NCBI GenBank assembly: GCA_032250895.1
Contig: JAVVEZ010000035.1
Location: 1 to 32,241 of the forward strand
Source of the DNA: JAVVEZ01 sp032250895
GTDB lineage: Bacteria > Pseudomonadota > Gammaproteobacteria > Pseudomonadales > Pseudohongiellaceae
DNA length: 32,241 nt
Direction: 5' to 3'
Shown here: piece by piece, positions 17,668 through 26,479 of the stretch
Layout of the letters: the number at the start of each line of letters is the position of its first letter
Position numbering within the stretch: the first letter of the stretch is position 1
Notes under the pieces: model-generated
The model's database searches: none
Seen by the model: the letters and a program-made list of their open reading frames with translations, nothing else
What the model was told of the DNA's origin: nothing
Translations under genes and position numbers: made by a program

Positions 17668-18843
17668 TCATTCGATCAACTGATAAGGCAGATTATTGGT
17701 TTCAACCAGCATGCTGTTCAGGGGGTTTTCAAGGCGGGTCACCACGACCCGGTCCCCGGTTTCCAGACCGCCGGCAATATAGATGCTGTCGCCATTGACC
17801 GTAACGAGATCGACACTCCTGGAGCGCAGCCGGTTTTCAGCGTCGGCCACCCATACCTTGTTGTCTGCCTGCAAGGTATGCCTGGGCAGGACGGTGACAT
17901 TTTTCAATAACTTGCCCTGGATACTGGCGTTGACATAGGTGCCGATACGCAGAGGCTCCACTGGGCCCTTGCTGGACAGCCCGTAGGGATCGTTTATCTG
18001 CACGACGCTGAACAATACGCGGGTGCGGGTATCCAGGGTGCCCTCGGTGCGTGTCATGCGGCCATTCCAGACCTGTTCCTGATCACCCAGCCTGCTGATC
18101 AGTTTCACTTCGGGACCGCTGGCCCCGGTGAAGGCAGAGGGCAGATCCAGAAACTGTATCTTGTCTTCAGGGATCGGCAGTCTGATTTCGGCATAGTCCA
18201 CCGCAAATATTTGCGCGAGTGTGGTTCCAGTGCTGACAAACTGGCCGACATTGGCATTTTTTTCACGGATCATGCCATCATAGGGCGCAATCAGAGTGGT
18301 TTTGCGTAAATCATTCAGTGATTGTTCCAGGTCGGCTTCTGCAGCCTCCAGGCGGGCCAGGGCTTCCTGTAATTGTGGTTTCCTCAGGTAGAGCTCCTTG
18401 GCGCGCACCTGAGCCTGTCGCTCCGGGGTCATCCTGTCCCATTCGCGCTGGGCCACGTCGGCCTGGCCTTTTTCCTGTTCCAGCGTGCTTTTGGCGGCGG
18501 CAACGGCGGCTTCATTCTGGCTGACAGCCGCCCGGTAATTGAGGTCATCCAGTTGCAACAGCGTCTCGCCCTTGCGAAAAAAGCCACCGGTGACGAAGTT
18601 GGGAGACACTTGTATGACCTTGCCGGCGACCTCGGATACCAGGCTGGTCTGGGTGTGTGGTTCCACCGTTCCCTGGGAAGCCACCGTAATGTGCGTGTCC
18701 TGAGGCAGGGCTGTGATCACGTCGACCAGAACAGAGGACACGACAGACTCGGCCTCTTCAGCGGGAGAACGTGATTTGACCAGCCCGACGGCAACAACGA
18801 CGGATACAATGATGATAGCGAGGGGCAGCAACTTCTTTGCCAT
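17668..18843 (-). CDS. RND periplasmic adaptor (HlyD/MFP family)
   Basis: Encodes 391 residues and links the inner-membrane pump to the outer-membrane channel. The N-terminus is a membrane anchor (about residues 5-22). Next come a lipoyl-like half (SQGTVEPHTQTSLVSEVAGK), an alpha-hairpin rich in Ala, Gln and Glu (about 105-180), the second lipoyl half (LIAPYDGMIREKNANVGQFV), a beta-barrel, and a membrane-proximal domain. ATG 18843 is preceded by AAAGG at 9-nt spacing. It is the first gene of the adaptor-permease-glycosyltransferase transcript, with a candidate promoter/operator just upstream. Confidence 0.92.
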   Translation of the reverse strand: MAKKLLPLAIIIVSVVVAVGLVKSRSPAEEAESVVSSVLVDVITALPQDTHITVASQGTVEPHTQTSLVSEVAGKVIQVSPNFVTGGFFRKGETLLQLDDLNYRAAVSQNEAAVAAAKSTLEQEKGQADVAQREWDRMTPERQAQVRAKELYLRKPQLQEALARLEAAEADLEQSLNDLRKTTLIAPYDGMIREKNANVGQFVSTGTTLAQIFAVDYAEIRLPIPEDKIQFLDLPSAFTGASGPEVKLISRLGDQEQVWNGRMTRTEGTLDTRTRVLFSVVQINDPYGLSSKGPVEPLRIGTYVNASIQGKLLKNVTVLPRHTLQADNKVWVADAENRLRSRSVDLVTVNGDSIYIAGGLETGDRVVVTRLENPLNSMLVETNNLPYQLIE

Positions 18844-18904
18844 GAAACATTACCTTTAAATGAAACTTTCCGTGGGGGAACCCTGGCCTGGTTTGAGGCT
18901 TACG

Positions 18905-18939
18905 TTCAGATTCTGAAAACGGATCTGAATCCTTGTCAG
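18905..18939 (-). promoter_or_regulatory. Candidate promoter and dyad operator of the efflux operon
   Basis: Minus strand: -35 CTGACA (18934-18939, 5 of 6), an 18-bp spacer, and -10 CAGAAT (18910-18915, 4 of 6). A dyad TTCAGAT / ATCTGAA (18905-18911 and 18923-18929, 11-bp spacing) covers the -10 and half of the spacer. This is where a TetR- or MarR-type repressor would sit. No regulator gene is adjacent. The 216-bp gap to miaE holds nothing else I can support. Confidence 0.35.
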
Positions 18940-19059
18940 AAAAATATGACTGGCGGGTCAGTATTTGTTGCGCAGCTTACTCGCAACAGTCCCGGATAGC
19001 AATTGAATAGCTGACTGGAATGTGTAAAGAATGAGGAAATTGAAGCTTTGCAGGGCGCC

Positions 19060-19635
19060 TCAATGCAAGGCAGGGCGCAAGGGGAGCTGCTCGATGATAG
19101 CGGCCTCCAGCAGCAACAGTTGTTCCAGTCGCTGCTCTGTTTCAGGCCCGGGACAGTGAGCTTCAGCCAGACGCAGAAAAAGCTGGTAATGCCGCTGCTC
19201 GGAATCGGTAATACCCTGATAGAAGGTCTGCATGTGGCCCGGGGGCAGAGCGGCAGCAATCAGCCCGAATCGTTCGGCACCGCGGGCTTCGACAATACTG
19301 GCGACCAACAGGCGATCCCTCAGATAGGCGCTGCTGCCCTGATCCATGGCCGCCCGGAGCTGATTGACATAGTCATCGCGGCTGTCCGGGCCCGCTTGCA
19401 GGCCTCGCTCCAGAATGATGCACATGACTTTTCTGAAGTGCTGGAGTTCTTCGAGAGCAAGATCGAGCATTTCCCGTATCAGCAGAGGCCTGTCGGGATA
19501 ATGGGAAATCATCGACATGGCCATGCCGGAGGCCTTTTTCTCGCAACTGGCATGATCCAGCAGAAAGCGGTCGAAGTCCGTCAGCACGACGTTCAGCCAG
19601 TCCGCAGGAGTGGCTGTCTGGAGTGTGAAATCCAT
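19060..19635 (-). CDS. miaE: tRNA-(ms2io6A37) hydroxylase MiaE
   Basis: Encodes 191 residues of the MiaE family, a non-haem diiron monooxygenase that hydroxylates the isopentenyl group of ms2i6A37 in tRNA, using O2. The four-helix-bundle iron ligands are visible: Glu32 in DHASCEKKASG, Glu63/His66 in ALEELQHF, the Glu of IVEARGAERF, and the ExxH of DSEQRHYQ. The length fits the family (about 190-270). It begins 9 bp after the desaturase stop on the same strand, so the two are almost certainly co-transcribed. Both gene products are oxygen-dependent diiron enzymes. Confidence 0.93.
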   Translation of the reverse strand: MDFTLQTATPADWLNVVLTDFDRFLLDHASCEKKASGMAMSMISHYPDRPLLIREMLDLALEELQHFRKVMCIILERGLQAGPDSRDDYVNQLRAAMDQGSSAYLRDRLLVASIVEARGAERFGLIAAALPPGHMQTFYQGITDSEQRHYQLFLRLAEAHCPGPETEQRLEQLLLLEAAIIEQLPLRPALH

Positions 19636-19644
19636 GTGGACTGC

Positions 19645-20802
19645 TCAGGCCGATTCAAGGGACATGCTGGCAAAGGAAGCCTGTAGGGATTTCCAGCGCC
19701 TGCGTTGCTGCTGCAACTGCGCCTTGAGTTCAAGATAGTGCTGTTTCAAATGCTCGGCATCGAGTTCATGCAGTTTGTCGTGGAGCTCCCGGGATTTGAC
19801 CTGATACCACTGCTGCTTGAGTTCGGCCCAGTGATTGAGCGTGGTAATGAAGAGTTCATACTCTTCTTCGAGTTGTTTGCGCCAGGTCGAGGGATGCAGC
19901 AGTTTTTCACATTGGTTCAGCGAGTTTTGATACTGTACGTCGAGACGGGTCTTTTCCAGTCGGTAGGGTGAGCAAGTCCGCAAGTCACTGGCGAGTCCCA
20001 GCCAGTTCCAGGCCCGGATCATCCATTTGGTCGGGTCATAGTGGTACCACTTGACGCCATTGCGGTAGTCCCAGGCAAAGGTGTGGTGGAAGTTGTGATA
20101 ACCTTCGCCATAGGTGAAAAGGGCGATAAACCAGTTGTCACAGGCAGTCTGTCTGGGGTCATAGTTCTTCCTGCCCCAGATATGGGCGGCGGAATTGATC
20201 AGATAGGTAAAGTGCTGGCTCAGGACCAGGCGCAGAAAGCCCAGCAACAGCAGGCTGCCCCAGATATCCCCATGGTAATAACCGATGGCCACAGGAAGAG
20301 CGATATTCATCAGCAGCAGCAGTGGCAGGTAGTATTTGCGCTGCCATACCAGAATGGGATCCTTGAGCAGGTCCTTGACATTGGAGAGGTCTTCCCGGCC
20401 GCTTTCATAGTCCCTCAGCATCCAGCCGAAGTGCGAAAACCAGAAGCCGAGCCCGGCCGAATAAGGGTCTTTGGCATTGTCATCGACATAAAGGTGATGG
20501 CGGCGGTGGTCCGATGCCCAGGTGATGCAGTCATTTTGCAGGGCACAGGCTCCTCCCAGGGCATAAACGAGTCTCAGGACGGGATGGGCCTTGTAGGCCT
20601 TGTGGGACCACAGACGGTGATAGCCGCCGGTGATGGAGAGTTCGCAGAAACTCAGCAGGACCACAAACCCGATCCACTCGAACAGGTCATAGCCGTGGCT
20701 GATGCCATACCAGGGGACCAGCGTAAACACGACCAGCGGGGGAAGGCTCAGCACCAGTAGATTGACCCAGCGGATTGGCGGTTTTGCTGGTGTAGACGAC
20801 AT
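19645..20802 (-). CDS. Acyl-CoA delta-9 desaturase with coiled-coil tail
   Basis: Encodes 385 residues. ATG 20802 is chosen for AGGAG at 7-nt spacing. It is an integral-membrane fatty acid desaturase that introduces a cis double bond using two irons held by three histidine boxes: HRLWSH (62-67), HRRHH (99-103) and HNFHH (236-240). Hydrophobic segments lie at about 13-31, 43-57 and 155-195. The last 85 or so residues are a charged, Gln/Leu-rich helix of coiled-coil character, longer than in the minimal bacterial enzymes and without any visible cytochrome b5 domain. Its likely role is to adjust membrane fluidity. It forms an operon with miaE. Confidence 0.9.
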   Translation of the reverse strand: MSSTPAKPPIRWVNLLVLSLPPLVVFTLVPWYGISHGYDLFEWIGFVVLLSFCELSITGGYHRLWSHKAYKAHPVLRLVYALGGACALQNDCITWASDHRRHHLYVDDNAKDPYSAGLGFWFSHFGWMLRDYESGREDLSNVKDLLKDPILVWQRKYYLPLLLLMNIALPVAIGYYHGDIWGSLLLLGFLRLVLSQHFTYLINSAAHIWGRKNYDPRQTACDNWFIALFTYGEGYHNFHHTFAWDYRNGVKWYHYDPTKWMIRAWNWLGLASDLRTCSPYRLEKTRLDVQYQNSLNQCEKLLHPSTWRKQLEEEYELFITTLNHWAELKQQWYQVKSRELHDKLHELDAEHLKQHYLELKAQLQQQRRRWKSLQASFASMSLESA

Positions 20803-20940
20803 GCATTGGCTCCTGAAAGAGTTTATGGGTGTTCTGATGTGATACTGGCATAAAGCCATATCGGCATCCGGCCGTGAAATGTAACTGAAACAAGCGCCAT
20901 TCTCAATTTTATTGCCATATCAGGGTGAATCCGTATATTG

Positions 20941-20967
20941 CGTCATGCCGGCGAAAGCCGGAATCCA
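20941..20967. repeat. REP-like palindrome
   Basis: The segment CGTCATGCCGGCGAAAGCCG, running on into GAATCCAG, has a stem CCGGC (20948-20952) / GCCGG (20957-20961) closed by a GAAA loop. It matches the general form of short extragenic palindromes common in proteobacteria (CGTCAT..stem..GGAATCCAG). It sits midway in the 310-bp divergent gap between the desaturase and the receptor genes. Only one copy is in the window. Confidence 0.5.
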
Positions 20968-21011
20968 GATTTTCCAGTCTGACTCAACAGGTGTGTCCGG
21001 CAGCCCGGAAC

Positions 21012-21058
21012 CTGTCAATTGCGAGTGTCCCTGATTATAATGAGCGGAAGCCATTATA
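21012..21058 (+). promoter_or_regulatory. Candidate promoter with dyad operator for the receptor operon
   Basis: -35 CTGTCA (21012-21017, 4 of 6), an 18-bp spacer, and a perfect -10 TATAAT (21036-21041). The -10 is the left half of a perfect dyad TATAATG / CATTATA with 9-bp spacing (21036-21058). Overlap of a dyad with the -10 is typical of a repressor site. Iron-regulated receptors usually have Fur boxes, and ATAATG..CATTAT resembles Fur half-sites, but the spacing is 4 bp too long for the standard box. A second Fur-like half-site (TTGAGAATGG, minus strand) lies near 20896-20910. The rest of 20803-21112 shows nothing. Confidence 0.45.
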
Positions 21059-21112
21059 CCGTCCTGCAGGTCTTCCTGCCGTTCCATCCCTGTCGTTCAA
21101 AGGCCCGACACA

Positions 21113-23323
21113 ATGAAAGCGCTCATGACAACAAGACAGACATTGCCTCCATTTGCATTCAAACCCAGACGGCAGATCATCGGCACGCTGATCAAACAGG
21201 CGCTTCTGGGCACCGGGGCCAATGTGCTTCTGTCGGCGCCCATCCTGGCCCAGAGCGGGGTCGTCGAAGAAATCGTCATCACTGATTCCCAGCGCGGGGG
21301 CTACCGGGTGGATCAGTCCTCGATGCTGAAGTTTACCGAGGCTCTGCGTGATACACCGCAGTCGATCGTCAGTCTGTCCAGCGCACTGATGGAGGACCGT
21401 GGCGTGATGAACCTGAATGATGCCCTGCGCAATGTGCCGGGGATTACCCTGGGTGCCGGCGAATTCAGCTGGCAGGGTAACAGTCCTTCGATCCGCGGGT
21501 TTTCCTCCCGCAATGACATGTTTCTGGATGGCATGCGGGATTTTGGCAGTTACTCCCGTGATCCCTTCAATCTGGAAACCGTGGAAGTCCTGCAGGGACC
21601 TTCCTCGATGGCCTTTGGCAGGGGCTCCACCGGGGGCGTGATCAACCAGGCCAGCAAGATGCCATTGCCGGATCCCTTGCGCAAGCTGAGCGTCAATGTC
21701 GGCAACGCGGCCACCATCAGAACCACGATGGATTTCAGTCAGCCCTTGCCAGGACTGGGTGAGGGCGCGGGCTTTCGACTCAATCTGATGCAGCACCGGG
21801 CCGACGTGCCCCAGCGTGATGCGGCGGAAACCAGGCAGTATGGCATTGCTCCCACCTTGACGCTGGGTCTGGGCGCTGATACCCGGCTTACCCTCAGTTA
21901 TCTCCGGCAGATCAGTGACAGTGTGCCGGATTATGGTCTGCCCTGGTTGGCGGGCCGCGCCGCGCCGGTGGATCGGGAAAGCTTTTTTGGCTTTGATTCG
22001 GATTTTTCCGATACCGATGCGGAAATTTCGACCCTGCGGATCGATCACAGCATCAGGCCCGGCATTGCGCTCAATGCTCTGGTCCGTTATGCGGAATATT
22101 ACCGGAAAAACCGTATTACCGAACCGCTGATCGATGCTTCGGTCACGGCGGCGACGCCGCTGGCAGATATCGTGATAAACAGGAACGTGTTTCAGGGCGA
22201 CAGCCATGAGCGTATGTTCCAGAGCCAGGTGAATCTGGTCGCACGTTTTGCCACCGGCCCGCTCAAACACGCCCTGGTAACCGGAATCGAGGCGGGTCAT
22301 GAAAGCTCTTCCCCCGGTTTTGGTTTTGGCGTGGGCGTGCCCACGACCTCGCTGCTGGATCCGCCGCCACAGGACTTTTTTGCCACCAGCACGGCGCCGC
22401 GGCTGAATGCCGATACCGGCAGCGACAGCCTGGCCGGCTACCTGCTCGACACCATCAGTCTCACTGAGCAGCTGCAAGTGATGGCGGGTCTGCGCTGGGA
22501 TCGCTTCCATACCAATTTCCAGGCGGATCGCTTTGCCCTGGATGGCACGGTAACCGGCAGGGATGAGATCATCACGACGGAAACCAAGGCCAGTTACCGG
22601 GCGGCGCTGATCTACAAACCCGTGGAGGAGGGCACCGTGTACCTGGGCTGGGGGACCTCCTTCAACCCTTCGGCGGAGAGCCTTTCCTTTATCAACAGTG
22701 GCCGCAACCTGACGACCAGCGATGCCCTGCTGAAACCGGAAAACAATCGCAGCATTGAATTGGGCCTCAAGTGGGGCCTGTTTGACAACAGACTGGCCAT
22801 CGATACGGCGCTCTTCCGGATCGTGAAATCCAATGCCCGGGTGCCTGATCCCGACAATTCCGGTTTCAATATTCTGGCCGGGGAGCAGGAGGTCAAGGGC
22901 TTCTCCATCGGCTGGACAGGCAGTATCGGCGACAGACTGTCCATCAGTGGTGGTTATGCCTACCTCGATAGTGAGGAGACAGAAACCGCACCGGGGGCCA
23001 GCAATCTGGGCAGCCCTCTGATCAACGTGGCGAAGAACACCTTTTCGACGTGGCTGAATTATGCGCTTTCCAGTCAATTTGACGTGGGCGCCGGCAGCCG
23101 TTACGTGGATGAGCGGCTGGCCAGAAACACCCTGCCGGTGAAGTCCGTGCCAGGTTACTGGGCTTTCGATGCCATGGCAAAATATGAGTGGTCGGACAAT
23201 CTGGTCTTCAAGCTGAACCTCACCAATATCACCAACAAGTTTTATCTGGATCAGCTGCACCCCTGGCATGTGGTGCCGGGGCCGGGGTTTGGTTCGGTGT
23301 TTGCGGTCAATATTATTTACTAG
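21113..23323 (+). CDS. TonB-dependent siderophore receptor (Fiu/PiuA-like)
   Basis: Encodes 736 residues of an outer-membrane receptor taking up ferric siderophores, probably catecholate-type, with energy from TonB. A signal peptide runs to about Gln47. The TonB box is EEIVIT (52-57). The plug domain (about 65-175) contains TPQSIVSLSSALMEDR, NVPGITLGAG, SIRGFSSRNDMFLDGMRD and VEVLQGPSSMAFGRGSTGG. A beta-barrel then runs to a C-terminal aromatic residue (VNIIY), as needed for outer-membrane assembly. The combination with the PKHD hydroxylase 7 bp downstream is that of E. coli fiu-ybiX and Pseudomonas piuA-piuC. An alternative start is Met5. Confidence 0.93.
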   Translation: MKALMTTRQTLPPFAFKPRRQIIGTLIKQALLGTGANVLLSAPILAQSGVVEEIVITDSQRGGYRVDQSSMLKFTEALRDTPQSIVSLSSALMEDRGVMNLNDALRNVPGITLGAGEFSWQGNSPSIRGFSSRNDMFLDGMRDFGSYSRDPFNLETVEVLQGPSSMAFGRGSTGGVINQASKMPLPDPLRKLSVNVGNAATIRTTMDFSQPLPGLGEGAGFRLNLMQHRADVPQRDAAETRQYGIAPTLTLGLGADTRLTLSYLRQISDSVPDYGLPWLAGRAAPVDRESFFGFDSDFSDTDAEISTLRIDHSIRPGIALNALVRYAEYYRKNRITEPLIDASVTAATPLADIVINRNVFQGDSHERMFQSQVNLVARFATGPLKHALVTGIEAGHESSSPGFGFGVGVPTTSLLDPPPQDFFATSTAPRLNADTGSDSLAGYLLDTISLTEQLQVMAGLRWDRFHTNFQADRFALDGTVTGRDEIITTETKASYRAALIYKPVEEGTVYLGWGTSFNPSAESLSFINSGRNLTTSDALLKPENNRSIELGLKWGLFDNRLAIDTALFRIVKSNARVPDPDNSGFNILAGEQEVKGFSIGWTGSIGDRLSISGGYAYLDSEETETAPGASNLGSPLINVAKNTFSTWLNYALSSQFDVGAGSRYVDERLARNTLPVKSVPGYWAFDAMAKYEWSDNLVFKLNLTNITNKFYLDQLHPWHVVPGPGFGSVFAVNIIY

Positions 23324-23330
23324 GAAAGCG

Positions 23331-24011
23331 ATGCTGATCAGAATTCCCCAGGTACTGGGCGCGGAAGAATTGGCACTGTGCCGCCGTGAGCTCTTGCAGG
23401 CCGACTGGTCGGATGGCCGCCACAGCGCCGGCTATCTGTCCCGGACGGTAAAAAATAACCGGCAACTGCCGGATGACCACCCCGTGGCACGCAAACTGGG
23501 AGAGCTGGTGATGCAGGCCCTGGAGCGCAATGATGTGTTCACTGCGGCGGCCCTGCCCATGAAGCTGGTGCCGCCCCTGTTCAACCGTTACAGTGACCAT
23601 CAGGCCTACGGCCGGCATGTGGATGGCGCCATTCGTCCGGTTGCCGGCACTCATCTGCGAGTGCGAACGGATTTGTCCGCGACCCTTTTTCTGAGTGCAT
23701 CCGAAGATTACGATGGTGGCGAACTGGTCATTGAAGACACCTTCGGTCCGCGCAGCGTGAAACTGCCGGCGGGCGACCTGGTGCTGTATCCGGGCACCAG
23801 TGTGCATCATGTGCAGCCGGTCACCCGGGGTGTCAGGCTGGCGTCCTTCTTCTGGATTCAGAGCATGGTGAGGCTGGATCAGCAGCGCAGCATTCTGTTT
23901 GAGCTGGATACCGCGATCCAGAAACTGGCCACGGCCGATCCGACCCAGAGTGTGTTGACGGATCTGGCCGGTGTCTATCATAACCTGCTCAGAACCTGGG
24001 CGGATTCCTGA
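23331..24011 (+). CDS. piuC: PKHD-type Fe(II)/2-oxoglutarate hydroxylase (PiuC/YbiX family)
   Basis: Encodes 226 residues, the standard YbiX/PiuC length. ATG 23331 follows AGGAAA. The double-stranded beta-helix Fe(II) ligands are His96 and Asp98 (GRHVDGAI) and His159 (YPGTSVHHVQPVTRG), and the 2-oxoglutarate-binding residue is Arg169. SDHQAYGRHVD and DYDGGELVIED are family landmarks. It lies 7 bp after the siderophore receptor gene and should share its transcript and iron control. The substrate of this family is not firmly known; linkage to receptors suggests a role in siderophore or iron metabolism. The symbol is given by family and context. Confidence 0.9.
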   Translation: MLIRIPQVLGAEELALCRRELLQADWSDGRHSAGYLSRTVKNNRQLPDDHPVARKLGELVMQALERNDVFTAAALPMKLVPPLFNRYSDHQAYGRHVDGAIRPVAGTHLRVRTDLSATLFLSASEDYDGGELVIEDTFGPRSVKLPAGDLVLYPGTSVHHVQPVTRGVRLASFFWIQSMVRLDQQRSILFELDTAIQKLATADPTQSVLTDLAGVYHNLLRTWADS

Positions 24012-24021
24012 GGAAATTGCT

Positions 24022-24234
24022 GTGAGCCAGGAACTGAGCGAAGAACTGATAGAACTGCAAACCCAGGTGGCTTTTCAGGAGCAGGCCATCACTGAACTCG
24101 GTGATGTGTTGACCTTGCAGCAACAACAGATCGACCTGCTGCGAACCGAAGTACAGCGGCTGAGAGAGAGCTGTGAGGAAGGCCGGGATGGCAACGAAAA
24201 CTCACAGGAAGATGAAAGACCGCCGCATTATTAA
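24022..24234 (+). CDS. slyX: SlyX family protein
   Basis: Encodes 70 residues (E. coli SlyX has 72). GTG 24022 is chosen because GAGG lies 8 nt upstream; the frame is open earlier but without a ribosome site. The sequence is a single coiled coil with heptads (ELIELQTQVAFQEQAITELG..LTLQQQQIDLLRTEVQRL) and an acidic, Pro-rich tail ending RPPHY, the conserved SlyX terminus. The function is unknown. It starts 10 bp after the PKHD hydroxylase gene, and the next gene begins 37 bp after it. Confidence 0.88.
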   Translation: MSQELSEELIELQTQVAFQEQAITELGDVLTLQQQQIDLLRTEVQRLRESCEEGRDGNENSQEDERPPHY

Positions 24235-24271
24235 ATGGATATTCAGATATAAGAAAATTGGAGTTTTTGTT

Positions 24272-26479
24272 ATGGACATCAACAATAATAAAAAGGTAAA
24301 GGGAACGATATGGAGGCCGTTATGGCTGTGCTGGCTTGCCTGCTTCGTCTACTTGTTCATGGAGTGGCTGTTTTTTGTCACCAAAGCCTCCGTGTTGAGT
24401 TACTTCACGCTGCTTGAAAAAACAGAGTCCTTGTTCGTAGGCGCTTTTCTCCTGTTCGCCGGCTTTGTCCCGCTGATATCAGTGTGCATCGGCGTCAATG
24501 CTCTGCGTGCCAACAGGAAACCACAGGGATATTTCCTGTTCAATTATCTGTTGCCGGCCTGTATTCTGGCGGCAACCATTCTGCTGCTGCTGGAAAATTT
24601 TTCTTATACCGTCCTGGGCTTCAATATGGGCAGTTTTCCCGGCAGCCTGCGTTACCTGTATACCGTCGTCTTCGTCATGCTGGTGGTTCATGGCATGTAC
24701 CGGCTCGATCGCTGGACATCCATACCGGGAAGTCAACAATTCATCAAATGGGCTGTGCTCGTGAGTCTGCTGCCGGCCCTGGTCTTTGCATTGTCGGCAT
24801 ACCTGGACAAGGAACATGACGGCGTGGACGGGCCGAGTACGCAGACCCGGACCCTGCCCAATATCCTGATCCTTTCCTCCGATGGCGTCAATGCCGCGAA
24901 CCTGTCGGTCTATGGCTACCAGCGCCTTACCACTCCCTTCCTGCAGAGCCTGCTCGATGAGGTACTGATCTTCGACAATCACTTCAGCAATGCCGCCAAC
25001 ACCACCGGCTCGGTGACGGCACTGCTGACTGGAAAGCTCCCGATGACCACCCAGGTGGTTTATCCGCCGGACACCTTGACCGGGGTGGATGCCTATCAGC
25101 ACCTGCCGGGCATGCTCAAAAAACTGGGCTATCACAACGGTGATATCAGCATCCGCTACTATGCGGACAGCGAGGATCTCAATTTTCAGGAAGCTTTCGA
25201 CTTCGTCAATGGCAGGGACCTGCGCGATCACGGATTGCACACGCGGATATTCAATGCCATCGGGCTCGCCTATCCCTCGCAAAGCCTGTTCCTCAAAAGA
25301 CTCTACGATCGCCTGTCGCAGCGGCTGCTGCATATGAGTGGCCTCATCACGATGGAAAACCCCTTTACGCTGGTAAGCGAGCCCGGCACGGTGGACAGCA
25401 ATATCGATACGAACCGTATGCAAATGGCCTATGAGTTTATGGACAATGCCTCATCGCCGTTTTTTCTGCATGTCCACTTGCTGGCCACCCACGGTCCCCG
25501 CTTCAGCCCCCTCGACCCGCTGTATTCCCGGGGGCGCGAACAGAGCAAGGATTACATGCGGGATTTTTATGATGATGCGATCCGGGATTTCGACAATCAC
25601 GTTCGTGATATCGTCGCGTATCTCAAAGCGAAAAATCGCTATGACGATACCCTGCTGATCATCAATACCGATCATGGTTCGAATTTCTATGCGGGAGTGC
25701 CTCTGCCCCTGTTGGTCAAACTGCCCCACAGCACAATGGTGGGAAGACGGAATATTCCAAGCCAGCGCATTGATATTGCGCCTGCCATTCTCGACCTTCT
25801 CAAGGTCCCGGTTCCCGGCTGGATGGAGGGGAAATCCCTGTTTCGCCTGACGGATGCGGACCGGCAGCGTGTTATTTTCGCCAGCGCCACCGCGCAAAAC
25901 GAAGCCCTGGATTCCGGTCTTTTTGCGGTGCCTTCTCCATCTGCACCCTTCTACACCTTGGGCAGCCTGTCACTGATCAGTTGCCAGACCCGGTATGCGA
26001 TGAACCTGGACAGGCAGCAGGTGGAAAAACGCCGCGTGCCCGGGTTTGTGGAGCCCTGTCCGGATGCGGACCTGCCGACGCCGAGGCAGGCGTCCATCAT
26101 CATGAGCACGCTTCTGCAAAGCCGGGGTTATGAGACGGCCGGGTTGTCCCCGGACTATGGGGAAGTCGACTGGTTGCAGGAGTTCAGTGGTGAACTTCCA
26201 CAACTGAGTGAGGGCAGGCTCTACCTTCCCGCTGTGGGCTATGAGCAGAAAACCTATGCGGTCGTGTTGCAGGAGGTGGAAGAACAGGCCGGGATCTATG
26301 AAGTGTTGCAGACCGGTCCGGCCGACGAGATGGCGGCGGTACTGGAATTTGACCCGGCGGCAGACGACATTCTGGCGCTGGACGATGTGCAGACGGATGA
26401 CGGACATGCCATTGCAGTCACGTTGACGCCGATAGCAGGAAACTCGCTGCGCTTTGCGCTGGAAAGCGGGCAGTTATAG
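24272..26479 (+). CDS. Membrane AlkP-superfamily (sulfatase-like) protein, Thr nucleophile
   Basis: Encodes 735 residues. ATG 24272 has GGAG at 8-nt spacing; earlier in-frame ATGs overlap slyX and lack a site. Five transmembrane helices (about 17-37, 54-78, 87-110, 128-145, 157-178) precede a periplasmic alkaline-phosphatase-type domain. Metal and active-site residues are Asp204 (LSSDGVNAANLSVYGY), the nucleophile position in NTTGSVTALLTG, and Asp-His in NTDHGSNF. Where sulfatases have CxPSR this protein has TTGSV (Thr244), so it should not use formylglycine. It is closer in design to phosphoethanolamine or phosphoglycerol transferases (EptA, OpgB, LtaS types). The last 170 residues form an extra domain I do not recognise. 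Likely role: modification of an envelope polymer or lipid. Confidence 0.8.
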   Translation: MDINNNKKVKGTIWRPLWLCWLACFVYLFMEWLFFVTKASVLSYFTLLEKTESLFVGAFLLFAGFVPLISVCIGVNALRANRKPQGYFLFNYLLPACILAATILLLLENFSYTVLGFNMGSFPGSLRYLYTVVFVMLVVHGMYRLDRWTSIPGSQQFIKWAVLVSLLPALVFALSAYLDKEHDGVDGPSTQTRTLPNILILSSDGVNAANLSVYGYQRLTTPFLQSLLDEVLIFDNHFSNAANTTGSVTALLTGKLPMTTQVVYPPDTLTGVDAYQHLPGMLKKLGYHNGDISIRYYADSEDLNFQEAFDFVNGRDLRDHGLHTRIFNAIGLAYPSQSLFLKRLYDRLSQRLLHMSGLITMENPFTLVSEPGTVDSNIDTNRMQMAYEFMDNASSPFFLHVHLLATHGPRFSPLDPLYSRGREQSKDYMRDFYDDAIRDFDNHVRDIVAYLKAKNRYDDTLLIINTDHGSNFYAGVPLPLLVKLPHSTMVGRRNIPSQRIDIAPAILDLLKVPVPGWMEGKSLFRLTDADRQRVIFASATAQNEALDSGLFAVPSPSAPFYTLGSLSLISCQTRYAMNLDRQQVEKRRVPGFVEPCPDADLPTPRQASIIMSTLLQSRGYETAGLSPDYGEVDWLQEFSGELPQLSEGRLYLPAVGYEQKTYAVVLQEVEEQAGIYEVLQTGPADEMAAVLEFDPAADDILALDDVQTDDGHAIAVTLTPIAGNSLRFALESGQL

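Noticed and set aside
16348..17910. 520-codon plus-strand frame opposite the RND permease and adaptor
   Set aside because: His/Asp-rich composition typical of antisense to a GC-rich gene; the minus-strand RND permease is certain.
20896..20912. Fur box on the minus strand near the desaturase
   Set aside because: Only one half-site (TTGAGAATGG) matches well; the other half is poor, so I mention it only as support under the receptor promoter.
21035..23269. Long minus-strand open frame opposite the receptor gene
   Set aside because: It is a shadow: the plus strand encodes an unmistakable TonB-dependent receptor over the same bases.
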